A stretch of 64,000 bases of DNA from Corynebacterium tuberculostearicum (GCF_030506365.1 NZ_CP073092.1:310001-374000); one strand, 5' to 3'. Counted from the first letter of the stretch, positions 26,857-35,333 are shown. Notes: generated from the letters alone by a model not told the origin. Numbers and translations: made by a program.

Positions 26857-27605
26857 GATTCGCTCCTCGAGGTGAACAGGCGGATGAACAGGACGATTCC
26901 GACGACCGTCGCGACACCGAGCCACAGGGCGGCCTCTTCCCCGGCGTGATTCGGGAAGGCGCCCGGGGACGCCGCCCTGATCACCTCGATCACCGGCGAA
27001 AAAGGCATGTGGCGCACGATGTCGCGCAGGGAGCCGTCCACAGCGGTCGTCGGAATGAACGCGGTGGAGAACATGAGCAGCAGCATTTCCAGCGCCTGGA
27101 TCGATGAGGCCGTCGACACCGGAGCGGGCACCATCAGGATCACCCCGTCCGTGACCAGGGACAGGACCGCGGCAGCGAGCAGTGACCACAGGACTGTCCA
27201 CGCGACGTCACCGAGAGCCATGTCGAGGCCACAGGCCCACGCGACGATCAGCAGCGCCGCGATCGACGCGGACATCCGCAGCACATCGGTAGCGAGCCTG
27301 CCGGCGACATAGCCGCCCGTGGCCCCGGGCAACACGCGCACACGGTCGACGAGCCCGGATTCGACGTCCTGTCCCACCGCCATCGCCGACGCCGCGGCGG
27401 TGAACATCGCCGCCTGGAACAGGCAGCCGCCGAGCACGAAACGCAGGTACCCGAAGCCGGATTGCCCTGCTGAGTACCCAAACACCGCGTACAGGCACAG
27501 CAGGAAGAGGGGAGGAACGACGAACATGGAGATCAGCGACGCGGTGTTGCGTCGCAACAGCAGCAGATCCCGACGGAGGAACGCCGCGACCGACGTCGCA
27601 CTCAT
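26853..27605 (-). CDS. ABC-2 type transporter permease (DrrB-like)
   Basis: 250 residues, about six spans, with the DrrB-like features GQDVESGLVDRVRVLP and RHMPFSPVIEVIRAASPG. 4-bp overlaps at both ends show a tightly coupled operon. Likely exports a lipid-like or siderophore-like molecule with its partner. Confidence 0.86.
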   Translation of the reverse strand: MSATSVAAFLRRDLLLLRRNTASLISMFVVPPLFLLCLYAVFGYSAGQSGFGYLRFVLGGCLFQAAMFTAAASAMAVGQDVESGLVDRVRVLPGATGGYVAGRLATDVLRMSASIAALLIVAWACGLDMALGDVAWTVLWSLLAAAVLSLVTDGVILMVPAPVSTASSIQALEMLLLMFSTAFIPTTAVDGSLRDIVRHMPFSPVIEVIRAASPGAFPNHAGEEAALWLGVATVVGIVLFIRLFTSRSES

Positions 27606-28645
27606 CGCGCCGCACCCCCCGCGTTCATCGATATGAACACCTCGTTAAGGGTGGGCGGCGACACGCTCAGCGAATCCGGCAACGCTTCCGAGGCCTCCAT
27701 CGCCCGCGCCACCGCCTCGAGGACCTGCGGTCCGGGGTCGACGTCGAGGGACACCATCTTCCCCGCGACGCGGGCGCGGTCCAGACACGCTCCCCTTAGG
27801 CAGCGGGCGAATGCCTCCGCCCCGGCGGCGGTGGCGAAGGACACGCGGAGCACGTGCGACCCGAAGTCGCGACGCAATTCCTCCGGCGTTCCGCTGGCGA
27901 CGATGCGGCGGTCCTTGAGCAGATGGACGTGGTCTGCCAGCGCCTCCGCCTCTTCCAGGTACTGGGTGGTCAGCACCAGGGTCATTCCGTCGTCCCGCAG
28001 TTGCCGGATGAAGCCCCACAACTCTTCGCGGCTGACCGGGTCCAGCCCCGTCGTGGGTTCGTCGAGGAACAGCAACCTGGGCACGACGCACAGCGACGCG
28101 GCGATGTCGAGGCGGCGCCGCATACCACCCGAATAGGCCGACGCCAACGTCGAGGCACTGTCCGCGAGCGAGAATTGCGCGAGCAGTTCCGTCGCGCGGG
28201 CGGCCGCGTCGGCGCGGTCGAGTCCGCGCAGACGCCCGAAGAACTCCAGGTTCTCCCGGCCGGTGAGGTTCTCGTCGATCGCCGCGAATTGGCCGGTGGT
28301 GGCAATGTCGGCGCGCACGCCCGCCGGATCCTCTTTCACATCGCGCGAGAAGATGCTCACCTCGCCGGAGTCTGCGGTGATGAGCGTCGACAGGATTCGG
28401 ATGAGGGTGGTCTTGCCTGCGCCGTTGTGGCCGAGGAACGACACGATCGACCCGGCGGGCACGGTGAAACTCACGCCGTCGAGCACATGCTTGCGCATCC
28501 GGGCGCCGCGCTTTCCCTTACGCCCGCCGTCCGGCGGAGCACCTGCCCCGCCTTCGGGCGCGGTGCCGGCTTTGCCCGCAATCGGGTAGCTCTTCGTGAG
28601 GTCGCGGACGACGATCGCCGCACCCCGTTCAGCTTGATCCGTCAT
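27602..28645 (-). CDS. ABC transporter ATP-binding protein (DrrA-like)
   Basis: 347 residues: Walker A GHNGAGKTT, signature YSGGMRRRLDIA, Walker B LLFLDEPTTGLD, followed by the ~90-residue C-terminal extension typical of DrrA/CcmA exporter ATPases. An unusual Gly/Pro-rich basic insert (about 24-50) sits in the first beta strands. Overlaps neighbours by 4 bp on both sides. Confidence 0.9.
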   Translation of the reverse strand: MTDQAERGAAIVVRDLTKSYPIAGKAGTAPEGGAGAPPDGGRKGKRGARMRKHVLDGVSFTVPAGSIVSFLGHNGAGKTTLIRILSTLITADSGEVSIFSRDVKEDPAGVRADIATTGQFAAIDENLTGRENLEFFGRLRGLDRADAAARATELLAQFSLADSASTLASAYSGGMRRRLDIAASLCVVPRLLFLDEPTTGLDPVSREELWGFIRQLRDDGMTLVLTTQYLEEAEALADHVHLLKDRRIVASGTPEELRRDFGSHVLRVSFATAAGAEAFARCLRGACLDRARVAGKMVSLDVDPGPQVLEAVARAMEASEALPDSLSVSPPTLNEVFISMNAGGAAR

Positions 28646-29403
28646 CGTTTCTCCTTTTCTTTGGTGTCGCAGTGGGCCGCTGCCGGCAGTGGCCCCGTGG
28701 TCAGGTTGTCATGCGGCGTTTCGATATGGATGCCCGCATCGCGGGCGAAGGCGAGGACCGGTTCGAGGAGCCGGGGGTGGCCGACGAGATCCCGGCACCC
28801 CGGCGCGACCGGCTTCCCCGTGACCGACGCAACGGTGGCGGCGGCAATGGCCGCGGTCATTTTGTAGGAACCCGGGCCAGTCGCCCGGACGACGGTTGTC
28901 TCGGCCGCCGACCCCGCATCGCCCGCGCCGGCGGAGGACAGTGCGACGACCAGCTCGGCGGGTTGCGGAGTGCCCTTCGCCCGCGCCTTCCGCGACGTCA
29001 CGGCCGCCCCGAGACGGGCGAGCAGACCGGAGACGACGGGCATCGCGTACAGTCTCGACGTGCGGATCTTCTCCACCAACTCATCGGGGAGAGCATCGAA
29101 GGCGACGTGGTAGGAATATCCGAGGATCGAGGGGCACACCTCGCGTACGACGTCGATGTCCGGGCATTCGTAGCCGATTCCGCTTTGCGACGACACCGGG
29201 TTGCGCCGCACTTCGACGATGGCGCCGCCGAGCATATCGCGGGTGGATGGTCGGCCACCCGCTGCGACCGGTGCGACGTGTACCAACCGCCCATCGTCCG
29301 TCTGCGATGCCACGGCGTCGCCGTCGCCCGTCCCGTCCGAGCCCGCGTCCCCGACTCCCCCTCCGGAGAGGGGTTCTCTGGTCGATCCACGTTTTCTGTT
29401 CAT
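28642..29403 (-). CDS. Unidentified protein, first gene of the iron-box operon
   Basis: 253 residues. The first 30 are Gly/Asp-rich and disordered; the rest has regular alpha/beta character with FDALPDELVEKIRTSRLYAMP, GPGSYKMTAAIAAATVASVTG and LEPVLAFARDAGIHIETP. The C-terminal pattern faintly recalls the end of saccharopine-dehydrogenase-like reductases, but no nucleotide-binding motif is present, so this may be a C-terminal domain alone. It starts 58 bp from the DtxR-type box and overlaps the ATPase gene by 4 bp. Function not assigned. Confidence 0.6.
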   Translation of the reverse strand: MNRKRGSTREPLSGGGVGDAGSDGTGDGDAVASQTDDGRLVHVAPVAAGGRPSTRDMLGGAIVEVRRNPVSSQSGIGYECPDIDVVREVCPSILGYSYHVAFDALPDELVEKIRTSRLYAMPVVSGLLARLGAAVTSRKARAKGTPQPAELVVALSSAGAGDAGSAAETTVVRATGPGSYKMTAAIAAATVASVTGKPVAPGCRDLVGHPRLLEPVLAFARDAGIHIETPHDNLTTGPLPAAAHCDTKEKEKR

Positions 29404-29460
29404 CGTCGCCGCCTCGCTTCCGTTGCCGATTCCCGATCGGGAACATAACTTGAAACAGTA

Positions 29461-29479
29461 TTAGGTTAGGCAATCCTTA
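29461..29479 (-). promoter_or_regulatory. DtxR-type iron box
   Basis: TTAGGTTAGGCAATCCTTA matches the 19-bp DtxR/IdeR consensus TTAGGTTAGSCTAACCTAA at 16 positions. On the minus strand a -10-like TAATAC directly follows it, 58 bp before the operon start. Iron-loaded DtxR would block transcription, so the operon should be on in iron starvation. Confidence 0.8.
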
Positions 29480-29528
29480 TCTACTTATGCCAGACTCGAA
29501 TTATTGACTTTGCCCCCGCTCCCCCCCC

Positions 29529-29571
29529 ATTTCGTTGTTAGCAGTTCCACCTCAGGGCACCGAAGATTCAT
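29529..29571 (-). pseudogene. MmcQ-like gene 5' remnant
   Basis: The first 14 codons of the protein at 17522-17950 (MNLRCPEVELLTTK) with one substitution (Cys for Arg5), then unrelated C-rich sequence. It is debris from the segment duplication. Confidence 0.8.
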
Positions 29572-29867
29572 AGTCTGTCCACCCGATTGGGCGGGCTATG
29601 TTTATTTCCGTTCCCTCCGTCTGAAAGGACAGTAGAACTAGTCGCGGGCTTCGGTATGGCTTATTCCCGCCCCTGTCTGAAAATGATCCGGGGGTGATGC
29701 CGCCGAAGACAGTGACATACTCAAACAGCTCAATAGGAACCTGACCCAGCCCAGGTGGTATGAGGTCTCACAGTAATGTAGATGCCAGTACTAAGTATGT
29801 CCGACCACCCCCAGCGATGAAGCTCAAATAGTCCAACTTCTAATTCATCGCTAGGAGGAACACACCC
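29572..29867 (+). ncRNA. IS110-family left end, candidate bridge-RNA region (intact copy)
   Basis: About 295 bp without an ORF, directly before an IS110-type transposase. Potential stems: CTTCGG (29649-29654) with CCGAAG (29703-29708), or CTGTCT (29673-29678) with AGACAG (29707-29712). IS110 elements encode a target- and donor-recognising bridge RNA here. No transcript ends can be set from sequence; only family knowledge and the position support the call. Confidence 0.4.
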
Positions 29868-30330
29868 ATGGCCTATGACTTCGTCATTGGCGTAGACGTC
29901 GGCAAATACTTCCACCACGCCTGCGTCCTCGATCCCCAAGGCAGGCAAGTCCTGTCCAAACGCATCAATCAGCATAAAGGCTCGCTCCGCAAGCTCTTCG
30001 GCCAATTCCTCGCCGACAACACCTCAGTCCTTGTCATTGTCGATCAGCCCAACAACATCAGCCGATTAACCGTCGCAGTCGCCCAACACATGGGGGCAGA
30101 CGATCGCTCAACAAAAATTAAAGAACGCCCTATGGCAATCGTCTTTTGCATCGATCAGATTCCACGAGCGTTCCCGGCAATTCTATGAACGAAAACGCAA
30201 AGAAGGCAAAAGACACAACACCGCAGTCGTCGCACTCGCACGCCGACGCCTCAACGCTCTCTTCTCCATGATGCGAAACGGCGAGCACTACCGAGACATC
30301 TCTACAGCTCAGGAGGCTGCAGCAGCCTAA
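29868..30330 (+). pseudogene. IS110-family transposase, copy 2, internally deleted
   Basis: Starts MAYDFVIGVDVGKYF like copy 1, but after the segment encoding VAVAQHMGADDRS the sequence jumps (GATCGCT joined to CAACAAAAATT) to the extreme 3' end, losing about 740 bp including the catalytic RNase-H core end and the Tnp_20 domain. The tail (ERKRKEGKRHNTAVVALARRRLN) remains in another frame to TAA 30328-30330. Confidence 0.85.
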
Positions 30331-30511
30331 AGCCAACAGACCCCCATCCAAGCCGATTGCACAGCAAGCCCAACCGGCTCCTCAAGGTACCCAGAACAAC
30401 ATCTACGAGACGAAGCAGAAACCCTTCACACCCCCAACAAGCCCACCCACGGAGTTGACAACCTATATAGGAACACCCCCCTTCTCGAGACTGGCTTAGC
30501 GTTGTCTTCAA

Positions 30512-30575
30512 CGATATCGTCCATCCAAAACTCGGTTTTCGTCGACGGTTTTGCTGGTCTATATGGACGAAAATG
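30512..30575. repeat. Diverged extragenic palindrome next to tRNA-Ala copy 2
   Basis: Shares CGTCCAT, CGTCGACGG and TATATGGACGAAAAT in the same order as 15172-15237, but the arms pair less well. Confidence 0.55.
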
Positions 30576-30640
30576 GTGATCCGAGTAGAGTGCTCGTCAT
30601 TGTGTCACTTCTCAGAGCGCTTGGGAACGACCGCGGAAAT

Positions 30641-30676
30641 AAAAAATGTCCGGCCCCTCCGAAGAGGAAGCCGGAC
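30641..30676 (-). terminator. Terminator of tRNA-Ile/tRNA-Ala
   Basis: GTCCGGC-CCCTCCGAAGAGGAA-GCCGGAC hairpin followed on the minus strand by six T; near-identical to 15267-15302. Confidence 0.85.
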
Positions 30677-30685
30677 TTCATGCTG

Positions 30686-30758
30686 TGGAGCATAGGAGAA
30701 TCGAACTCCTGACCTTCTGCTTGCAAAGCAGATGCTCTACCAATTGAGCTAATGCCCC
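30686..30758 (-). tRNA. tRNA-Ala (anticodon TGC), copy 2
   Basis: 73 nt, identical to 15310-15382. Lies 12 bp downstream of tRNA-Ile, the usual Ile-Ala pair next to gyrA in Corynebacterium, so this copy is probably the original. Confidence 0.97.
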
Positions 30759-30770
30759 ATTGTTCCGTGG

Positions 30771-30844
30771 TGGGCCTAGCTGGAATCGAACCAGCGACCT
30801 CATCGTTATCAGCGATGCGCTCTAACCGACTGAGCTATAGGCCC
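30771..30844 (-). tRNA. tRNA-Ile (anticodon GAT)
   Basis: 74 nt cloverleaf: acceptor GGGCCTA/TAGGCCC, anticodon arm CATCG-CTGATAA-CGATG, T-arm GCTGG-TTCGATT-CCAGC. Confidence 0.97.
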
Positions 30845-30949
30845 TTGTGCGGAACGAGAATTAACTCTACATACTATCCCCGGATTTATACAAATCGCCT
30901 GCTCAATGAGCATTTTACGCCATCAAACAAAGGAGAAAGATTCCTGCTG

Positions 30950-30985
30950 AAGAAAGGAAAATGCCGGCACCCGAAGGTGCCGGCA
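30950..30985 (-). terminator. Terminator after gyrA-DUF3566
   Basis: TGCCGGCACC-CGAA-GGTGCCGGCA, a perfect 10-bp stem (30962-30985), followed on the minus strand by TTTTCCTTT. Confidence 0.88.
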
Positions 30986-31006
30986 TCCGCTATGGCGAGA
31001 GAGGCG

Positions 31007-31345
31007 CTAGCGGTTGTCTAGGTCGACTCGCAGGCCGCCAAAGACGTCCACGATGGCGTTATAAATAACCGCCATCAGAGGCGCCAGCAATGTAAGGAGA
31101 ACGGCGAAAATAACGCCGATGAGCGCGGAGGCGGAGATGACGACACCGAAGGTGACCTCGAATCCGCCGCCGACGCCGCCGACGAGGCTATTGAGCGATT
31201 CCCAAATCCCCACCTGGTTCAGGCCAATATAAAGCAGGCATACGGCCAGCATCCAGGCGATCAGTCCGACGAGTGACAGGGCCAGACCGACACGGAACGC
31301 CGAGATAGGCGAGATTCGCGTAATCGTTATGTCTCGTCGTGCCAT
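31007..31345 (-). CDS. DUF3566 transmembrane protein
   Basis: 112 residues, two membrane spans (about 17-42 and 65-95), with the DUF3566 features RISPISAFRVGLALSL and a conserved C-terminus (AVIYNAIVDVFGGLRVDL). It follows gyrA by 3 bp, its conserved place in actinobacteria; function unknown. Confidence 0.93.
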   Translation of the reverse strand: MARRDITITRISPISAFRVGLALSLVGLIAWMLAVCLLYIGLNQVGIWESLNSLVGGVGGGFEVTFGVVISASALIGVIFAVLLTLLAPLMAVIYNAIVDVFGGLRVDLDNR

Positions 31346-31348
31346 TAA

Positions 31349-33901
31349 TTACTCCTCATCCTTGGAAGCATCGCCAGCCTTGTGTTCCTGCTGGACCTCA
31401 TCCACGGTCTTTTCGCCCTTAGCCACGGCCTGAGCGTCTTCCTCACCATCTTCTTCGACGTTGCGGTCGATGGCAAGCAGTTCGACATCGTCGGCCAGGT
31501 TCACCAAGCGCACACCCATGGTCGCACGGGAGGACGGACGAATCTGGTCCACCTCGGTGCGGATGACGCCGCCGGCAGAGGTGATGGCGAAGATCTCGTC
31601 ATCCTCATCGACGGAGATGGCACCGATGAGCTTGCCGCGCTTCGGGGTGTACTTGAAGGTCATAACGCCCAAGCCACCGCGGCCCTGCGGGGTGTATTCC
31701 TCGATGGCGGTGCGCTTGCCATAGCCGCCAGAGGTGGCGACCAAAAGGAACTCGCCATCGTGGACCACGGACATGGATAGCAGCTGATCATCGCCGCGGA
31801 AGCGCATGCCCTTCACACCGGCGGTAGCGCGGCCCATGGGGCGCAGCTGGTCGTCGTCGGCAGTAAAACGGATAGCTTGGCCCTGCTCGGAGGTAAGCAG
31901 GATGTCATCGCCCTCGGAGACGAGCTGTGCGCCGATGAGCGCATCGCCCTCGTTGAGGTTGATGGCGATAAGGCCAGCGGAACGCGCGGACTCGTAATCG
32001 GTCAGGCGGGACTTCTTCACGCGGCCCTGCTGGGTGGCGAGGACCAGGTAAGGAGCGTCCTCGTAGGACTGAATCTGAATGACCTGCGCGATCTTTTCTT
32101 CCGGCTGGAATTCCAGTAGGTTAGCCACGTGCTGGCCGCGTGCGGCACGACCGCCCTCGGGCAGCTCGTAGGCCTTAAGACGGTAGACACGGCCGAAGTT
32201 GGTAAAGAACAAGATCCAGTCATGCGTGGAGCAGACGAAGAAGTTCTTCACAATATCGTCCTGCTTGAGCTCAGCACCGCGCACGCCCTTGCCGCCACGC
32301 TTTTGCGCCTTATAGGAATCCACCTTGGTGCGCTTAGCGTAGCCGGTAGAGGTAATGGTGACCACGACGTTCTCGCGGGCAATGAGGTCCTCATCGGTGA
32401 CGTCGCCGGTGGCCGGGATGATCTCGGTGCGGCGTTCATCGCCATACTTATCGACGATCTCTGCCAGCTCATCGTGGACAATCTGGCGCTGGCGCTCTTC
32501 GCGGGCGAGGATGTCCTTCAGGTCAGCAATCTCGCGCTCGATCTCGGCCAACTCGTCGATGATCTTCTGGCGCTCCAAGGCAGCCAGCTTGCGCAGCTGC
32601 ATGGCCAGGATGGCATCGGCCTGGATATCGTCGACGTCGAGAAGCTCCTTCAAGCCTTCGCGCGCCTCATCCACGGTGGGCGAACGGCGGATAAGGGCGA
32701 TGACCTCATCCAGCATGTCCAGGGCCTTAACCAAACCGCGCAAGATGTGGGCGCGCTTCTCGGCCTCGTTCAAGCGGTACTGGGTACGGCGAACGATGAC
32801 CTCGATCTGGTGCTCCACGTAGTAGCGCAGCATCTGATCCAGGCGGAGGGTGCGCGGCACGCCGTCAACAATGGAGAGCATGTTGGCACCGAAGGAGGTC
32901 TGCAGCTGGGAGTGCTTGTAGAGGTTATTGAGCACCACGCGAGCCACGGCATCGCGCTTCAGGGTGACCACGATGCGCATGCCCACGCGGTCAGAGGACT
33001 CATCCTCAATCTTGGAAATGCCCGCAATCTTGCCGCTGGCCACGGACTCCGCGATATTGGAGATGAGGTTATCCGGGTTGACCTGGAACGGCAGCTCGGT
33101 AATCACGATGGTCTGACGGGAGCCAGACTCCTCGATGGAGGTCACACCGCGCATGCGGATGGAGCCACGGCCGGTGGTGTAGGCATCCTTGATGCCCTGA
33201 TCGCCCACAATGAGGCCAGCAGTGGGGAAATCCGGGCCCTTGACGCGTTCCATGCAGGCTTCCAGCGCAGCCTCTTCATCGGCGTCTGGGTTATCCAGCA
33301 TCCAGTAGATGGCCTCGGCCAGCTCGTTGAGGTTATGCGGCGGAATATTGGTGGCCATGCCCACGGCAATGCCGCCAGAACCGTTCATGAGCAGGTTCGG
33401 AACGCGGGACGGCAGGACGTCCGGCTCGCTGGTCTTGCCATCGTAGTTGGGCGAGAAGTCCACGGTGTTCTCGCGGATATCGCGCACCATCTCCATGGCC
33501 AACGGGGTGAGCTTACACTCCGTATAACGCATTGCTGCTGGGCCATCGTTACCGCGGGAACCAAAGTTACCCTGACCATCCACCAGCGGATAGCGCATGT
33601 TCCAGGACTGAGCCAGACGCACCAAGGTGTCATAAATGGCGACGTCACCGTGCGGGTGGAACTGACCCATGGTGTCCGAGACCGGGCGGGCGGACTTCAC
33701 GTAGCCACGCTCCGGGCGGTAACCGGAATCGAACATCGCGTAGAGGATGCGGCGGTGCACCGGCTTCAGGCCATCGCGCACCTCCGGCAGGGCACGGCCG
33801 ACGATGACGGACATGGCGTAGTCGATGTAGCTCGACTCCATCTCCTCATTAATGTCAATGGGAAATATGCGATCAAAAAGATCGTCGTTATTGTCACTCA
33901 T
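31349..33901 (-). CDS. gyrA: DNA gyrase subunit A
   Basis: 850 residues. Catalytic tyrosine in [10 protein letters not shown] (Tyr126), GyrA box QKRGGKG at the start of the C-terminal beta-pinwheel. Introduces negative supercoils with GyrB. The quinolone region reads [12 protein letters not shown]: position 87 is Val where susceptible corynebacteria have Ser (E. coli Ser83); Asp91 is kept. An acidic C-terminal tail follows the pinwheel. Cotranscribed with the DUF3566 gene. Confidence 0.97.
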   Translation of the reverse strand: MSDNNDDLFDRIFPIDINEEMESSYIDYAMSVIVGRALPEVRDGLKPVHRRILYAMFDSGYRPERGYVKSARPVSDTMGQFHPHGDVAIYDTLVRLAQSWNMRYPLVDGQGNFGSRGNDGPAAMRYTECKLTPLAMEMVRDIRENTVDFSPNYDGKTSEPDVLPSRVPNLLMNGSGGIAVGMATNIPPHNLNELAEAIYWMLDNPDADEEAALEACMERVKGPDFPTAGLIVGDQGIKDAYTTGRGSIRMRGVTSIEESGSRQTIVITELPFQVNPDNLISNIAESVASGKIAGISKIEDESSDRVGMRIVVTLKRDAVARVVLNNLYKHSQLQTSFGANMLSIVDGVPRTLRLDQMLRYYVEHQIEVIVRRTQYRLNEAEKRAHILRGLVKALDMLDEVIALIRRSPTVDEAREGLKELLDVDDIQADAILAMQLRKLAALERQKIIDELAEIEREIADLKDILAREERQRQIVHDELAEIVDKYGDERRTEIIPATGDVTDEDLIARENVVVTITSTGYAKRTKVDSYKAQKRGGKGVRGAELKQDDIVKNFFVCSTHDWILFFTNFGRVYRLKAYELPEGGRAARGQHVANLLEFQPEEKIAQVIQIQSYEDAPYLVLATQQGRVKKSRLTDYESARSAGLIAINLNEGDALIGAQLVSEGDDILLTSEQGQAIRFTADDDQLRPMGRATAGVKGMRFRGDDQLLSMSVVHDGEFLLVATSGGYGKRTAIEEYTPQGRGGLGVMTFKYTPKRGKLIGAISVDEDDEIFAITSAGGVIRTEVDQIRPSSRATMGVRLVNLADDVELLAIDRNVEEDGEEDAQAVAKGEKTVDEVQQEHKAGDASKDEE

Positions 33902-33952
33902 AGCCCCAAATTCTACCCTCTAGCGCTTTTCAGGACTCGAATTGCCGCACGG

Positions 33953-33973
33953 GTGGTATCACCGTGGTATCAC
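33953..33973. promoter_or_regulatory. Tandem operator-like repeat before the CopG/Doc-like pair
   Basis: GTGGTATCAC occurs twice (33953-33962 and 33964-33973), 11 bp apart, 8 bp before the first gene. Each is itself partly dyad (GTG...CAC). Ribbon-helix-helix antitoxins usually bind such tandem sites to repress their own operon. Confidence 0.5.
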
Positions 33974-33980
33974 TTGAGGC

Positions 33981-34202
33981 ATGGCGATGACATTGCGACT
34001 TACGGACGAACAGGATCACGCGCTCACGCTACTGGCCTCCGCGCAGGGCACCTCCAAGCACGAGGCGGTGGTGCGCGCCGTTGTTGCGGCCGCAGCCCGC
34101 ACGCTTGCCGACGCCCACGTGCAGTCCACCGCCCGCGCCCTCCTCCCCGGCCGCGCTGAGCTGGAGGCGGAAATCCGCCGTGCCCGGCCCGCACAGTCCT
34201 AG
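33981..34202 (+). CDS. Ribbon-helix-helix (CopG-type) antitoxin-like protein
   Basis: 73 residues: MTLRLTDEQDHALTLLASAQGTSKHEAVVRAVVAAA fits beta strand, helix A, G-T/S turn, helix B of RHH DNA-binding proteins; the C-terminal part would bind a partner. Divergent from gyrA with 79 bp between. The next gene follows after 6 bp. Acts probably as repressor and partner of the Doc-like protein. Confidence 0.65.
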   Translation: MAMTLRLTDEQDHALTLLASAQGTSKHEAVVRAVVAAAARTLADAHVQSTARALLPGRAELEAEIRRARPAQS

Positions 34203-34208
34203 GCAAGC

Positions 34209-34469
34209 ATGAGTACTGAACAGCTCTACCTCTTGGCCCGCGAGTTTTGTGCTCGCTTTAACGTCCGCATAACCAACTTCGCTACTCTTGCGGCCGCGGC
34301 GGCAGCCAGCACCGCCAAGGTGGAGGGAATAGCCATTCATGACAACCACCGCGATGCTGCCCGCGCCATGGCGGAGGTATTAGCCCGCGTGCCAGCGCTT
34401 AACGGGTATAACGCAGAGTTCGCAAAGTTCAGCGCGCGCGTCTACCTTAGTGTTAAAGAAGTTGCCTAA
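34209..34469 (+). CDS. Doc/Fic-like toxin homologue with degenerate active-site motif
   Basis: 86 residues. The chain (VRITNFATLAAAAAASTAKVEG, then HRDAARAMAEVLARVPALNGYN, then FSARVYLSVKEV) aligns by eye with death-on-curing proteins. Where Doc has HPFxDGNKR, this protein has VPALNGYNA: the catalytic His and the Asn/Lys/Arg are gone. So either an inactive relic, a protein with another function, or not a Doc homologue at all. Confidence 0.5.
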   Translation: MSTEQLYLLAREFCARFNVRITNFATLAAAAAASTAKVEGIAIHDNHRDAARAMAEVLARVPALNGYNAEFAKFSARVYLSVKEVA

Positions 34470-34507
34470 GTTACTGGGGATAGTGACCCAAGAAAGGAAC
34501 TACCACC

Positions 34508-34864
34508 ATGTCCCACTTCAAAAAGATCGCCGCCTCGAGCCTGACCGCCGTGGCGCTAGCTGCCACCGCCGTCACTGCTCCTACCGCCACCGCCGCTGAT
34601 GCCGCTTCGTGGAAAGAAACGGTAAATCCGGACTTTCAGCCGGGCGAGGCCGGTGGTTCCTCTACCGGTTCTTCCCAGCTGGATCTCACCCTGATTATCA
34701 CCGCAGCGGCCGCCGGTGTCACCGCGCTGGCCAGCGCCGTGGCCCTGTACTCCCCTAACGTGGATCTGGAAAAGGCCGCGCGCGATGCCGGCTTGGACCA
34801 GATCGCCGATCAGATTGCTGCCATTCAGGCCAGCCTCCCTGGCCTGCCGGGCCAGCCCGCCTAA
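34508..34864 (+). CDS. Small secreted or membrane protein, unknown
   Basis: 118 residues. Signal peptide (KKIAASSLTAVALAATAVTAPTATAADA) with cleavage near residue 30, a Ser/Gly-rich linker, a second hydrophobic stretch (about 61-82) and a polar C-terminus. GAAAGGA lies 10 nt before the ATG. No family recognised; corynebacteria carry many such small exported proteins. Confidence 0.72.
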   Translation: MSHFKKIAASSLTAVALAATAVTAPTATAADAASWKETVNPDFQPGEAGGSSTGSSQLDLTLIITAAAAGVTALASAVALYSPNVDLEKAARDAGLDQIADQIAAIQASLPGLPGQPA

Positions 34865-34884
34865 CTCGCGTAAGGTGGTGCAGC

Positions 34885-35322
34885 ATGGCACATCTTTCTG
34901 AACTTATGTCAGGTCCGCAGCGCACTGCGGTGATTAGCGATTGCGGCGAGTTGGTTGAGGGGGTCGTCGCCAAGCAATCGGGCATTACCGGCATGGCGCT
35001 CAAGGGCGCCGTCGCCGCCGCGAAAAAGGTAGACTCCGCCATCATCACCAAGGCCCTAGGCCGCGTGCTGCCGGATATCCTCGATGCCTTGGATCCGCAC
35101 TGGCAGGAATTTTCGGAAACCTCCGAGCAGGATTTCGGTTCCTTCCTCGAGCCCCGCAGCACCCAGGTGAGCGATTCCATCATGTCGGTGGCCGATAAGC
35201 ACGCCGAGCAGATTAACTCCCCCGCGCTGTCTAAGCCGTATAACTCCTTGCGCGGCAAGGCCTCGAAATTCCTCACCCCTGCGGTCCCGGATTTCGGCCG
35301 CGTGCTGCAAAAACACATGTAA
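34885..35322 (+). CDS. Conserved hypothetical protein (DUF6918-like)
   Basis: 145 residues, mostly helical, soluble: MSGPQRTAVISDCGELVEGVVAKQSG, a long Ala/Lys helix and YNSLRGKASKFLTPAVPDF. It resembles a family of actinobacterial proteins of unknown role (family name from memory, tentative). Starts 20 bp after the secreted-protein gene. Confidence 0.7.
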   Translation: MAHLSELMSGPQRTAVISDCGELVEGVVAKQSGITGMALKGAVAAAKKVDSAIITKALGRVLPDILDALDPHWQEFSETSEQDFGSFLEPRSTQVSDSIMSVADKHAEQINSPALSKPYNSLRGKASKFLTPAVPDFGRVLQKHM

Positions 35323-35333
35323 TTTCCGCGCGG

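Larger units (their letters stand above)
29523..30480. repeat. Direct repeat copy 2 (MmcQ 5' end plus IS110 remnant)
   Basis: Same order as 17902-20930 but without the IS3 insertion and with an internal deletion in the transposase. Begins with CCCCCC-ATTTCG inside the MmcQ remnant and ends GGAACACCCCC. Confidence 0.85.
30331..30685. other. Gene-free stretch: IS110 right end, palindrome relic, tRNA terminator
   Basis: 30331-30480 is the IS110 right end (outward TTGACA at 30455-30460). 30512-30575 is a diverged relative of the palindrome at 15172-15237. 30641-30676 is a terminator. No ORF seen. Confidence 0.6.

Noticed and set aside
32129..34159. 676-codon frame antisense to gyrA
   Set aside because: Product is a Leu/Asp/His-rich mirror of gyrA codon usage without any domain.
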